DNA of 26,484 bases from a virus. The position numbers and the translations under genes were made by a program. Positions 1 to 8,632 of the stretch are shown here, piece after piece. The notes beneath the pieces were generated by a model. The model searched no databases, had not been told where the DNA came from, and saw only the letters and a list, made by a program, of their open reading frames with translations. How positions within the stretch are numbered: the stretch's first letter is position 1; every line of letters begins with the position of its first letter. The DNA lies in the IMG/VR virus record IMGVR_UViG_3300031688_000113, positions 1 through 26,484 of that record; one strand, 5' to 3'.

Positions 1-1
1 A

Positions 2-151
2 AACGAAGGAGATTTAATAGGTTTTACACCTAACAGTGAATATGAGTTTATAGTTGATGGTCAAAGACTATATAGGGTTTTATCTAATTTTATTACAATT
101 AAATATGAATATCAAGGAAACGAAAAGGAATATAATCCAAGCTGGACATAG
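2..151 (+). CDS. GroES-like co-chaperonin, C-terminal part (5' end outside window)
   Basis: An open frame enters from the left edge at base 2 and ends at TAG 149-151, giving 49 residues. It contains GDLIGFTPNSEYEF, then VDGQRLYRV and a beta-type tail ending NPSWT. The pattern of GD.(I/V).F, EYEF, (I/V)DG..LYR and a closing hydrophobic strand resembles the C-terminal half of the GroES fold, including phage-encoded versions such as T4 gp31 (family knowledge). A co-chaperonin would cap host GroEL during folding of the capsid protein, and its place just before the packaging and head genes fits that. The N-terminal half and mobile loop are outside the window. It overlaps the next gene by about 47 bases. 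It is the only gene here ending in TAG. Confidence 0.55.
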   Translation, partial: NEGDLIGFTPNSEYEFIVDGQRLYRVLSNFITIKYEYQGNEKEYNPSWT

Positions 152-377
152 AGCAGTAGATGAATTAATCAAGGTAGCTAAAGAACCTATAGTTGAAACA
201 GATGATGACATATCAGCTGACAGACTTAAAAATGCTGCCGCTACAAAAAAGCTAGCTATATTCGATGCGTTTGAAATATTAAACAGGATACAAAACGAGC
301 AAGACATACTTGATAACAAACCTAAAGAAGATGAAAAGAAAAGCTTTGGTGGTTTTGCAGAAAGAAGATCTAAGTAA
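105..377 (+). CDS. Putative terminase small subunit
   Basis: A 90-residue, charged, mostly helical protein beginning MNIKETKRNI and ending GGFAERRSK. No family signature is recognised with certainty. The call rests on size and position: it lies directly before the large terminase, its TAA shares a base with the terL start (TAATG, 375-379) so the two are translationally coupled, and small terminases are short helical DNA-binding proteins. An upstream ATG at 54 would give 107 residues but would bury 98 bases inside the GroES-like gene. The ATG at 105 is the last ATG, and I see no GTG or TTG in frame after it; it still overlaps the upstream gene by 47 bases. It would recognise phage DNA and load it onto the packaging motor. 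Confidence 0.5.
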   Translation: MNIKETKRNIIQAGHRAVDELIKVAKEPIVETDDDISADRLKNAAATKKLAIFDAFEILNRIQNEQDILDNKPKEDEKKSFGGFAERRSK

Positions 378-2581
378 TGTATAAGCAAAGTTTATATGAG
401 GTTATAGAACCTATAAAGATAAACACCATAAAAAGGCTAAACAAAAAGAAAGCCTGGGAATATGGTTATAATAAAGAACATGATCTTATTGTTATAAGCA
501 AGACAGGTCAGATAGGTGAGGTGTATAGCATACAAAATTTAAGAATAGCATTACCGAAGGTAACTGGTGTAAATAAGTTTGAAAATGATACGTGGCAAGT
601 AAGTCCACAACCTAAAGCTTTATCTAGATTAAAAACTATATTTGATTGGAAAGAAATACCTAAAGATTTCAAAGAACAACATATAGATTACATAGAGGAA
701 GAGTTTAAAAGAAGAGAAGAAGGATTTTGGTTTAAAAACAAAGGAGTAGATACTTACATAACCGGTACACACTATATGTACTTACAATGGTCTAAGATAG
801 ATGTAGGCCAACCAGATTTTAGAGAAGCTAATAGATTATTCTATATATTTTGGGAAGCTTGTAAAGCTGATAAAAGATGTTATGGTATGTGTTACCTTAA
901 AAACAGACGTTCAGGTTTTTCTTTTATGGCGTCAGGAGAGTTAGTTAATATGGCTACAATATCTAGTGATGCTAGATTAGGTATATTATCTAAAACTGGA
1001 CCAGATGCTAAGAAAATGTTTACAGATAAAGTTGTACCTATATCAGTCAACTATCCTTTCTTTTTTAAACCGATTCAAGATGGTATGGATCGACCTAAAA
1101 CAGAATTAGCATATAGAGTACCAGCATCTAAATTAACAAGGAGAAAAATAGAATCAGGAAGTGATCAAGAAGACTTACAAGGATTAGACACTACCATTGA
1201 TTGGAAAAATACAGGAGATAATAGTTATGATGGTGAAAAACTAAAACTACTAGCTCACGATGAAAGTGGTAAATGGGAAAGACCTAATAACATACTAAAC
1301 AACTGGCGTGTTACTAAAACTACCCTTAGATTAGGTTCTAGAATTATAGGTAAGTGTATGATGGGTTCAACATCAAATGCTCTAGACAAAGGAGGAGATA
1401 ACTTCAAAAAACTTTACAATGGATCAGATGTTAAAAAAAGAAACCGTAATGGACAGACTAGCACAGGATTATATTCTTTGTTCATACCTATGGAATGGAA
1501 CTACGAAGGATTCATTGATGCTTATGGACACCCTGTCTTTGATACGCCGGAGCAAGAGGTTAAAGGACCTTACGGAGAATACATCGAGATGGGAATCATC
1601 GAGCACTGGCAAAACGAAGTTGATGGCTTAAAAAATGATGGAGATGCTTTAAATGAATTTTACAGGCAATTTCCAAGAACTGAAGAACATGCTTTCAGAG
1701 ATGAGACACAAAACAGTATATTTAATTTAGCAAAGATATACGAGCAAATAGACTACAACGAGGAGCTTAATGTTCCTTTGACAAAAGGTAATTTTCAATG
1801 GGTTAATGGTGTTAAAGATGGTAAAGTTATATTTTACCCAAATGCTAACGGTAGATTTAAAGTTAGCTGGACGCCTAAGTCTGAATTACAAAATAAGCAT
1901 ATAATAAAAAATGGAATTAAATATCCTGCTAACGAACACATGGGTTCATTTGGATGTGACTCTTATGATATATCTGGCACAGTTGATGGTAAAGGATCTA
2001 AAGGTGCTTTGCACGGTTTAACAAAGTTTAGTATGGAGGATTGTCCTCCCGCACATTTCTTTTTAGAGTATGTAGCTAGACCTCAAACAGCCGAGATCTT
2101 CTTTGAAGACGTTCTAATGGCACTTGTATTTTACGGGATGCCTATATTAGCAGAGAATAATAAACCTCGTCTATTGTATTATTTGAGAAGACGTGGTTAT
2201 AGAGGATATTCAATGAATAGACCAGATAAGTCTTGGAACAAGCTATCTGTTGCTGAAAAAGAAGTTGGTGGAATACCTAACTCAAGCGAAGACATAAAAC
2301 AAGCTCATGCAGCTGCAATTGAAATGTACATACAAGATCACGTTGGTACGAAAATAGATGGAACACACGGTGATTTATATTTCATTGAAACATTACAAGA
2401 CTGGGCTAAGTTTGATATAAACAATAGAACAAAATTTGATGCTGCAATTAGTTCGGGATTAGCTATAATGGCTTGTAATAGACATTTATATAGACCTAAT
2501 GCAGAAGTAAAAAGACAGAAACTAAATATAAGCATATCAAAATTTAAAAATAAAGGGATGCATTCAAAATTAATAGATTAA
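377..2581 (+). CDS. terL: Terminase large subunit (packaging ATPase and nuclease)
   Basis: A 734-residue motor that pumps DNA into the prohead through the portal and cuts the concatemer. The ATPase half has a deviant Walker A, KNRRSGFS at residues 175-182, in place of GxxxxGK[ST]. Walker B is KLLAHDE with D295 and E296, and the coupling motif is GSTS at 330-333. The C-terminal RNase H-like nuclease has candidate metal-binding acids D528 (FGCDSYD), E577/D578 (FFEDVLMAL) and D688 (KFDAAISSGLA). Upstream, GTHYMYLQW around residue 130 is a motif I associate with crAss-like and marine Bacteroidota phage terminases (memory). It starts at an ATG overlapping the previous stop, and the portal starts three bases after its own stop. 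Around 1545-1625 the codons are noticeably richer in G and C than elsewhere in the gene. Confidence 0.92.
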   Translation: MYKQSLYEVIEPIKINTIKRLNKKKAWEYGYNKEHDLIVISKTGQIGEVYSIQNLRIALPKVTGVNKFENDTWQVSPQPKALSRLKTIFDWKEIPKDFKEQHIDYIEEEFKRREEGFWFKNKGVDTYITGTHYMYLQWSKIDVGQPDFREANRLFYIFWEACKADKRCYGMCYLKNRRSGFSFMASGELVNMATISSDARLGILSKTGPDAKKMFTDKVVPISVNYPFFFKPIQDGMDRPKTELAYRVPASKLTRRKIESGSDQEDLQGLDTTIDWKNTGDNSYDGEKLKLLAHDESGKWERPNNILNNWRVTKTTLRLGSRIIGKCMMGSTSNALDKGGDNFKKLYNGSDVKKRNRNGQTSTGLYSLFIPMEWNYEGFIDAYGHPVFDTPEQEVKGPYGEYIEMGIIEHWQNEVDGLKNDGDALNEFYRQFPRTEEHAFRDETQNSIFNLAKIYEQIDYNEELNVPLTKGNFQWVNGVKDGKVIFYPNANGRFKVSWTPKSELQNKHIIKNGIKYPANEHMGSFGCDSYDISGTVDGKGSKGALHGLTKFSMEDCPPAHFFLEYVARPQTAEIFFEDVLMALVFYGMPILAENNKPRLLYYLRRRGYRGYSMNRPDKSWNKLSVAEKEVGGIPNSSEDIKQAHAAAIEMYIQDHVGTKIDGTHGDLYFIETLQDWAKFDINNRTKFDAAISSGLAIMACNRHLYRPNAEVKRQKLNISISKFKNKGMHSKLID

Positions 2582-2584
2582 CAA

Positions 2585-5011
2585 ATGGCAGAATCAATTA
2601 CAAAAGGTTATTTTCCAAGTCAAGTTGTCAGCGACTCTGAGAAGGTTGGACGTGACTATGGTTTAAAAGTTGCTAAAGCTATAGAGAGTGATTGGTTTGA
2701 TCGTGATTCTGGTAATACTAGATTCTACAACAACCAAAACGAATATCACAAACTAAGACTATACGCTAGAGGAGAGCAATCAATACAAAAATATAAAGAT
2801 GAATTATCTATTAACGGTGATTTGTCTTATCTTAATTTAGACTGGAAACCTGTACCTATTATACCTAAGTTTGTAGATATAGTTGTTAACGGTATGGCAG
2901 AAAGAACCTACGATATAAAAGCTTATTCTCAAGATCCTTATGGAATGAGTAAAAGAACTGAGTATATGGAATCTATAATGAGAGACATAGAAACTCAAGA
3001 GCTTATAAAATTTGCTCAAGAATCGTTAGGAATAAGTCTACAAGAAAATCCACCTGAAAAGCTACCTGATAGTGAAGAAGAGTTAAACCTACACATGCAG
3101 CTTAGTTATAAACAAGAGGTTGAGCTAGCTGAAGAGCAAGCTATAACTACTATATTAGCTGGTAATAAGTTTTCTGAAACAAGAAAAAGATTATATTACG
3201 ACATAACAACTATAGGTATAGCTTGTGTAAAAGATAGATTTACAACTTCACAAGGTGTTAAAATAGAATATGTAGATCCTGCTAATATAGTTTATTCACA
3301 TACTGAGTCACCTTACTTTGATGACTTGTACTATGTAGGTGAAGTAAAGACGATACCTATAAATGAATTAAAAAAAGAGTTTCCTAATTTAGATCAAGAC
3401 GAATTGATGAAGATCATCAAGCAACCTAATCAAAAATCAAACTTAAATTATAGAACATCCAGTAGCAGTAATAGAGCTGATAAAAATACAGTAGATATAT
3501 TATACTTTAACTATAAAACTTACATGAACGAAGTTTATAAGGTTAAAGATACTATGAGTGGTGGTAGTAAAGTTATACTAAGAGATGATACTTTCGATCC
3601 ACCTATACAAGATATGGTTGGTCAATATGAAAAAATAGAAAGATCATTAGAAGTATTATATGAAGGTGCTTTAGTTTTAGGTACAGACAAACTACTTAAG
3701 TGGGAAATGGCTAAGAACATGATGAGACCTAAGAGTGATTATACTAAAGTTAAAATGAATTATAGTATAGTTGCACCAAGAATGTATAAAGGTAAGATCG
3801 AGTCATTAGTAAAACGTATAACTGGTTTTGCTGATATGATTCAATTAACTCATTTAAAAATACAACAAGTGTTATCAAGAATGGTACCAGATGGTATATA
3901 TTTAGATGCTGATGGACTTGCTGAAATAGATTTAGGTAATGGAACTAACTACAACCCACAAGAAGCATTAAATATGTTCTTTCAAACGGGTTCTGTAATT
4001 GGTAGATCATTCACTTCAGAAGGTGATATGAATCCTGGTAAAATACCTATTCAAGAAATAACAAGTGGTAATGGTGGTGGTAAAATACCTGTTTTAATAC
4101 AAAACTATAACTACTACATGCAAATGATTAGAGATACTACTGGTTTAAATGAAGCTAGAGATGGTAGTACGCCTGATTCTAGAGCTTTAGTAGGTGTACA
4201 AAAATTAGCTGCCGCTAATAGTAACACTGCTACTAGACATATATTAAATGCTGGTTTGTATCTTACAGCCGAAGTAGCTGAGTCTATATCATTAAGAATA
4301 TCTGATATACTAGAATATTCACCAACAAAAGAAGCTTTTATTCAAAAGATTGGTGGTCACAATGTTGGTACATTAGAAGATATAGCTAGTTTACATTTGT
4401 ATGATTTTGGTATATTCTTAGATGTAGCTCCTGATGAAGAAGAAAAACAACTATTAGAAAACAATATTCAAGTAGCTTTAGGTCAGCAAATGATAGACTT
4501 AGAAGATGCTATTGATCTTAGAAACATTAAAAATGTTAAATTAGCTAATGAATTGTTGAAGGTTAGAAGAAAAAAGAAAAGAGAAAGAGACGAACTACTA
4601 CAACAAAAAAATATAGAAACTCAGGCTAACGCTAATGCTCAAGCTCAAAAGGTAGCTGCACAAGCAGAAGTGCAAAAAAACCAAGCTTTGATGCAAAGTA
4701 CGATGCAGCTTGAAGAAGCTAAAATGATGTTAGGCCAAAAGAAAATGCAACAAGAAGCTCAAATCAAAAAAGAACTTATGAATCATGAGTTTATGATTAA
4801 CATGAGGCTTAAAAACATGGAGCTTAATGTAACAAAAAACAAAGAAACTAACAAAGAAGATCGTAAAGATGAAAGAACTAGAATACAAGCTAGTCAACAA
4901 TCTGAATTAATAGATCAAAGAAATAACAATAAATCACCTAAAAAGTTTGAATCAATGGGTAATGATAGTTTAGGTAACCTAGGTAATCTAGGAAGTTTTG
5001 ACCCGAGATAA
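2585..5011 (+). CDS. Portal protein
   Basis: An 808-residue protein directly after terL, in the expected place for the dodecameric ring through which DNA enters and leaves the capsid and on which the tail assembles. Residues 87-104 (WKPVPIIPKFVDIVVNGM) and the RDTTGLNEARDG segment at 516-527 look like conserved portal elements, the second resembling the region near the channel. Residues from about 659 to 790 are a long, charged, Gln/Lys-rich predicted coiled coil (RRKKKRERDELLQQ, repeated Q-A-N-A), as in portals with an extended C-terminal barrel or crown. The last residues contain a short tandem, LGNLGNLG. Codons are strongly A/T-ending. The start is the ATG after TAA-CAA. Family assignment rests on size, order and these motifs. 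Confidence 0.85.
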   Translation: MAESITKGYFPSQVVSDSEKVGRDYGLKVAKAIESDWFDRDSGNTRFYNNQNEYHKLRLYARGEQSIQKYKDELSINGDLSYLNLDWKPVPIIPKFVDIVVNGMAERTYDIKAYSQDPYGMSKRTEYMESIMRDIETQELIKFAQESLGISLQENPPEKLPDSEEELNLHMQLSYKQEVELAEEQAITTILAGNKFSETRKRLYYDITTIGIACVKDRFTTSQGVKIEYVDPANIVYSHTESPYFDDLYYVGEVKTIPINELKKEFPNLDQDELMKIIKQPNQKSNLNYRTSSSSNRADKNTVDILYFNYKTYMNEVYKVKDTMSGGSKVILRDDTFDPPIQDMVGQYEKIERSLEVLYEGALVLGTDKLLKWEMAKNMMRPKSDYTKVKMNYSIVAPRMYKGKIESLVKRITGFADMIQLTHLKIQQVLSRMVPDGIYLDADGLAEIDLGNGTNYNPQEALNMFFQTGSVIGRSFTSEGDMNPGKIPIQEITSGNGGGKIPVLIQNYNYYMQMIRDTTGLNEARDGSTPDSRALVGVQKLAAANSNTATRHILNAGLYLTAEVAESISLRISDILEYSPTKEAFIQKIGGHNVGTLEDIASLHLYDFGIFLDVAPDEEEKQLLENNIQVALGQQMIDLEDAIDLRNIKNVKLANELLKVRRKKKRERDELLQQKNIETQANANAQAQKVAAQAEVQKNQALMQSTMQLEEAKMMLGQKKMQQEAQIKKELMNHEFMINMRLKNMELNVTKNKETNKEDRKDERTRIQASQQSELIDQRNNNKSPKKFESMGNDSLGNLGNLGSFDPR

Positions 5012-5039
5012 TAATCGTTTAATTTTATAATATTATATT

Positions 5040-6260
5040 ATGGCAGAAAAAGAAAAGCCGCAAGAGGTAGTCGAAGAACTACCAACTGCACCAGCAGCAA
5101 TCAAGGATAGTGAAACTATAACTGATGCTAAAATCGAAACCTCACCAAGTGAAGGCGGAGATATGAAAATGAAAGAAAAACCTAAAAGACCTAAGCAACT
5201 TGTTAATCAAGATGTCGATGACGTTATAAAGGTTGATCTTTCTAAAAAAGAAGAAGTTACTCCTGTAGAAGAAACAGAGGTAGAAGATACACCTGTTGTA
5301 GAACAAGAGGTTAAAGAAGAAGAACAAACTTCAGTAGTTGAAGAGATTACAGACGAAGAGGTCGAAGAGCAGACAGAAAATCTACAAGAAAAAGTAGAAG
5401 AAGCTGTACAAGAGTCTCAAGACACAGCTGAACCATTACCAGAAAACATACAAAAAGTTGTAGACTTTATGAATGAAACTGGTGGAAGCTTAGAAGAGTA
5501 TGTTAGATTAAATCAAGATTACTCTAAACAAGATGACAAATCTCTACTTAAAGAATACTACAAGCAAACAAAACCTCATTTAAATGATGATGAAATTGGT
5601 TTCTTAATGGAAGACAATTTTGAGTTTGATGAAGAAATTGATGAGGATAGAGACATTAAAAGAAAAAAATTAGCGCTTAAAGAGCAAGTTGCCAGTGCTA
5701 AAAGCCACCTAGACGGGCTAAAGTCTAAATATTACGAAGAAATTAAAGCTGGAAGCAGGTTAGCGCCTGAGCAAAAGAAAGCAATTGATTTTTTCAACCG
5801 TTACAATCAAGAAGTTGAAACTTCACAAAAAGTAGTCAAGGAACAACAAACAAAATTTCAAGAAAAAACCAATCAGGTTTTTAACGACAAATTCAAAGGT
5901 TTTGAATATAACATCGGAGAAAAGAAATTTAGGTTTAATGTAAAGGACAGTGACAAGATTAAAAATGACCAAAGCGATATTAATAATTTCATCAAGAAGT
6001 TTCTTGATAAAGATGAAGTAATGTCAGATGCTAAAGGTTATCACAAATCTTTATTTACTGCTAATAATCCTGACGCTGTAGCGAAACATTTTTACGAACA
6101 AGGTAAAGCCGATGCTATCAAGGATAGTATAGCTAAATCAAAAAACATCAACATGGATCCTAGACAAGCACAGTCAAATGTGATTCCTACATCCGGTTGG
6201 TCCGTAAAAGCGGTTCCTGGTGATTCAGTTTCTGACTTTAAGATTAAGATTAGAAAATAA
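5040..6260 (+). CDS. Putative head scaffolding protein
   Basis: A 406-residue protein between portal and major capsid protein, the usual scaffold position. Residues 1-135 are low-complexity and very acidic, rich in Glu, Val and Pro (runs such as VEEQTENLQEKVEE), hence likely disordered. Residues 136-205 contain a compact acidic helical region (QKVVDFMNETGGSLEEYV, then DDEIGFLMEDNFEFDEEIDED). Residues 206-290 are a charged predicted coiled coil, and the C-terminus is basic (FKIKIRK), as in scaffolds whose basic tail docks on the capsid protein. It would chaperone capsid assembly and leave before or during packaging. No protease motif is evident. The leader is A/T-only with no ribosome-binding site. 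Confidence 0.72.
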   Translation: MAEKEKPQEVVEELPTAPAAIKDSETITDAKIETSPSEGGDMKMKEKPKRPKQLVNQDVDDVIKVDLSKKEEVTPVEETEVEDTPVVEQEVKEEEQTSVVEEITDEEVEEQTENLQEKVEEAVQESQDTAEPLPENIQKVVDFMNETGGSLEEYVRLNQDYSKQDDKSLLKEYYKQTKPHLNDDEIGFLMEDNFEFDEEIDEDRDIKRKKLALKEQVASAKSHLDGLKSKYYEEIKAGSRLAPEQKKAIDFFNRYNQEVETSQKVVKEQQTKFQEKTNQVFNDKFKGFEYNIGEKKFRFNVKDSDKIKNDQSDINNFIKKFLDKDEVMSDAKGYHKSLFTANNPDAVAKHFYEQGKADAIKDSIAKSKNINMDPRQAQSNVIPTSGWSVKAVPGDSVSDFKIKIRK

Positions 6261-6288
6261 ATATTAACTTAATTAAAAATTTAAAATT

Positions 6289-7710
6289 ATGGCATTAGCT
6301 GGAACAGGCGCGGAGTTATCGCACTTAACGCCGAGACCGAATAAAACTTTATTTGGTTCAAATTATTTATCAATCGCTGGCAACGACTTCAATTTCACAA
6401 AACAATTCCTACCGGAAGTTTATGAAAAAGAAGTTGAAAGATACGGAAACAGAACTATTTCTGGTTTCTTATCTATGGTCGGTGCTGAAATGCCTATGGC
6501 TTCTGACGAGGTCGTATGGTCTGAACAAGGTAGAATCCACGTAGCTTACGACGATGTCGTAGGTACTGACGTTTCTGCAAACTTACTAACATTTTCTGCT
6601 GCTCACTTACTAAGCATCGGTGATACTATCATCGTTAGCAAAGCTGGAGCAACGTTAAAATGTTACGTATCTGCTGTACCTAGTACAACTACTATAACTG
6701 CACAACCTTATACTGCTGCTGATATTTCAGGTATCGGTGCTGATGGTGTTGCTGCTGTAAAAGTATTTGTTTATGGTTCAGAATATGCAAAAGGATCAAG
6801 CAACGCTGGTAACAAAAAAGATGCAACATTTACTTCTTTCTCGAATAAGCCAATTATTCTAAGAGACAAGTATAGTGTAAATGGATCTGACACTGCTCAA
6901 ATTGGGTGGGTTGAAGTTGCTACTGAAGCTGGTACTTCTGGATACTTATGGTACTTAAAATCTGAGCACGAAGCAAGAATTAGATTTGAAGATCAATTAG
7001 AAATGTCTATGATTGAAGCAGAGAAAAAAGCAGCATCATCTGCTATCTCAGCTGCAGGAGTTTCTGGATCTGAAGGTCTTTTTGCTGCTATTAGCTCAAG
7101 AGGATTAGTATACAACAACGCTGATTTTGACGATGGCGTTTCTTCTGGAGTTCATGTAGGTTTAGCTGAATTTGATTCTATACTACAAGAACTTGACAAG
7201 CAAGGAGCTATCGAGGAAAACATGATGTTCTTAGACAGAGCTACAGCTCTTTCAATTGACAATATGTTAGCTGCTCAAAATTCTTACGGATCTGGTGGTA
7301 CTTCTTACGGAGTATTCAACAATTCTGAAGAAATGGCGCTTAACCTAGGTTTTTCTGGTTTCAGACGTGGATCTTACGATTTCTACAAAACTGACTGGAA
7401 ATACTTAAATGATTCAACTACTAGAGGACTTGTAGCTGATATTGAAGGTGTTATCGTTCCTGCTGGAACTTCAACAGTTTACGATCAGATTATGGGTAAA
7501 AATATCCAAAGACCATTCTTACACGTTAGATACAGAGCTTCTGAAGCTGACGACAGAAGAATGAAATCATGGATTACTGGTTCAGTTGGAGGTAACTATA
7601 CAAGTGATGAAGATGCAATGAACGTACATTTCTTATCTGAGAGATGTTTATGTGTTCAAGCAGCTAACAACTTCGTATTGTTAAAATCTACTGATGGTAT
7701 CCAAGGATAA
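6289..7710 (+). CDS. Major capsid protein
   Basis: A 473-residue protein following the scaffold, with no signal peptide or coiled coil. The N-terminal arm (residues 1-80) includes KQFLPEVYEKEVERYGNRT. Residues about 90-165 form a beta-rich insertion (LLSIGDTIIVSKAGATLK, then TTITAQPYTAADISG) resembling surface insertions seen in some marine phage capsid proteins. The C-terminal part (WITGSVGGNYTSDEDAMNVHFLSERCLCVQAANNF, split here: WITGSVGG, FLSERCLCV, AANNF) is the conserved-looking end. An HK97 fold is inferred from context. Codon choice differs from its neighbours: many C-ending codons for Phe, Asn, Asp and Tyr, as expected for the most highly expressed virion gene. A strong hairpin terminator follows. 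Confidence 0.85.
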   Translation: MALAGTGAELSHLTPRPNKTLFGSNYLSIAGNDFNFTKQFLPEVYEKEVERYGNRTISGFLSMVGAEMPMASDEVVWSEQGRIHVAYDDVVGTDVSANLLTFSAAHLLSIGDTIIVSKAGATLKCYVSAVPSTTTITAQPYTAADISGIGADGVAAVKVFVYGSEYAKGSSNAGNKKDATFTSFSNKPIILRDKYSVNGSDTAQIGWVEVATEAGTSGYLWYLKSEHEARIRFEDQLEMSMIEAEKKAASSAISAAGVSGSEGLFAAISSRGLVYNNADFDDGVSSGVHVGLAEFDSILQELDKQGAIEENMMFLDRATALSIDNMLAAQNSYGSGGTSYGVFNNSEEMALNLGFSGFRRGSYDFYKTDWKYLNDSTTRGLVADIEGVIVPAGTSTVYDQIMGKNIQRPFLHVRYRASEADDRRMKSWITGSVGGNYTSDEDAMNVHFLSERCLCVQAANNFVLLKSTDGIQG

Positions 7711-7722
7711 TCAATAGTACTT

Positions 7723-7765
7723 AAAAGGTAAGGGTGCTTCGGCACCCAACCCTTTTATTTTTTTT
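7723..7765 (+). terminator. Intrinsic terminator after the capsid gene
   Basis: A perfect six-base-pair GC-rich stem, GGGTGC (7732-7737) and GCACCC (7742-7747), is closed by a TTCG tetraloop. An outer stem pairs AAAAGG (7723-7728) with CCTTTT (7751-7756) across a small internal loop. A run of eight T follows at 7758-7765. It lies 12 bases after the capsid stop and 25 bases before the next start, so it would end or attenuate the head transcript while allowing some readthrough into the tail genes. Confidence 0.88.
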
Positions 7766-7790
7766 ATAAACTTTTTAATTATATTATATC

Positions 7791-8570
7791 ATGACAAATA
7801 CAAAACAAGTGCCAGGAATTCCAGAAGGAGTTAACTGGGAAATGAAAGATAGAGTTTACTATCTAACAACAAAAGAACAACCTTTAGTTTTCTCTTTACC
7901 GAGTAAACACACTAGAAGAAAACCATTATTATGGTTTGATACGGTAGCAGGATTTCAAAAAGAATTAAGATACGCTACAAATCAACCATCACCATTGGTA
8001 GACGATCAAAAAGGTATAGCGACTTTAGGTCGTATAGTTTTTAGAGACGGCTCATTAGCTGTCCCTGCTAGAGAGCAAGCTTTGCAAAAGATGCTTTCAA
8101 TTTATCACCCTCTTAAAAACGTAATTTTTAAAGAGCTAGATGAGGTAGAAGAAGCAAGCGATGACTTAGAATACATGGAGCTAGAAATAGAAGCTTTAAC
8201 TATAGCTAAAGATTTAGATTTAGATATAGCTGAAGGTATATTAAGAGTAGAGCTTGGAAGTAAAGTTACAAGCATGGCTTCAAAAGAAATAAAGAGAGAT
8301 TTACTACTATTCGCTAGAAGGAATCCAGCTTTATTTATAAACTTAGCACAAGACGATAACGTACAGTTAAGAAATTTTGGTATTAAGTCTGTTGAAGCAG
8401 GTTTAATTAAGTTGTCTCCAGATAACAGACAATTTACTTGGGCTACAAACGGCAGGAAATTAATGACAGTGCCATTTGATGAGCACCCATATTCAGCATT
8501 AGCTGCGTGGTTCCAAACCGATGAAGGTTTAGAGGTCTTTAATAATTTAGAAAAACGAATGAAAGAATAA
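7791..8570 (+). CDS. Phage structural protein of unknown function
   Basis: A 259-residue soluble protein just downstream of the capsid gene and its terminator. The first 100 residues are mixed alpha/beta (VYYLTTKEQPLVFSLPSKHTRRKPLLWFD). Residues 115-185 are acidic and helical (ELDEVEEASDDLEYMELEIEA), and the C-terminal 60 residues include a well-formed module ending in HPYSALAAWFQTDEGLEVF. I do not recognise the family. Position between capsid and connector genes suggests a head completion, decoration or assembly role. The leader before the ATG is pure A/T without a ribosome-binding site. Antisense open frames here are shadows. Confidence 0.75.
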   Translation: MTNTKQVPGIPEGVNWEMKDRVYYLTTKEQPLVFSLPSKHTRRKPLLWFDTVAGFQKELRYATNQPSPLVDDQKGIATLGRIVFRDGSLAVPAREQALQKMLSIYHPLKNVIFKELDEVEEASDDLEYMELEIEALTIAKDLDLDIAEGILRVELGSKVTSMASKEIKRDLLLFARRNPALFINLAQDDNVQLRNFGIKSVEAGLIKLSPDNRQFTWATNGRKLMTVPFDEHPYSALAAWFQTDEGLEVFNNLEKRMKE

Positions 8571-8583
8571 CAATCACTTATAG

Positions 8584-8613
8584 AGGTAACCATCTCTATC
8601 GAGGTGGTTGCTT
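8584..8613 (+). other. 13-bp intergenic hairpin of unknown role
   Basis: In the 62-base gap between two structural genes, AGGTAACCATCTC (8584-8596) can pair along its full length with GAGGTGGTTGCTT (8601-8613). This gives thirteen pairs including three G-T wobbles, around a TATC loop. What follows is ACTATAAATA and an A-rich leader, not a T run, so it is not a normal intrinsic terminator. It ends 19 bases before the next ATG. It could block or time translation of the connector gene, or be an RNA processing or stability element. Confidence 0.6.
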
Positions 8614-8632
8614 ACTATAAATAAAAAAAATT

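Noticed and set aside
54-104. Upstream start for the small terminase candidate
   Set aside because: It would add a hydrophobic N-terminus (YIGFYLILLQL) derived from reading the GroES-like gene in another frame and increase the overlap to 98 bases.
1419-1631. Open frame of 70 residues in another frame inside terL
   Set aside because: It lies within a region with clear terminase motifs and has no leader or plausible product.
4998-5031. TTGACC and TATAAT before the scaffold gene as a promoter
   Set aside because: The spacer is 22 bases, too long for a sigma-70 promoter, and TATAAT is expected by chance in this AT-rich leader.
8105-8593. Antisense open frame of 162 residues
   Set aside because: It lies almost wholly opposite a well-supported structural gene, is rich in Ser runs typical of reverse-frame reading, and would run against every other gene.
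8584-8613. The intergenic hairpin as an intrinsic terminator
   Set aside because: No T run follows the stem on either strand.
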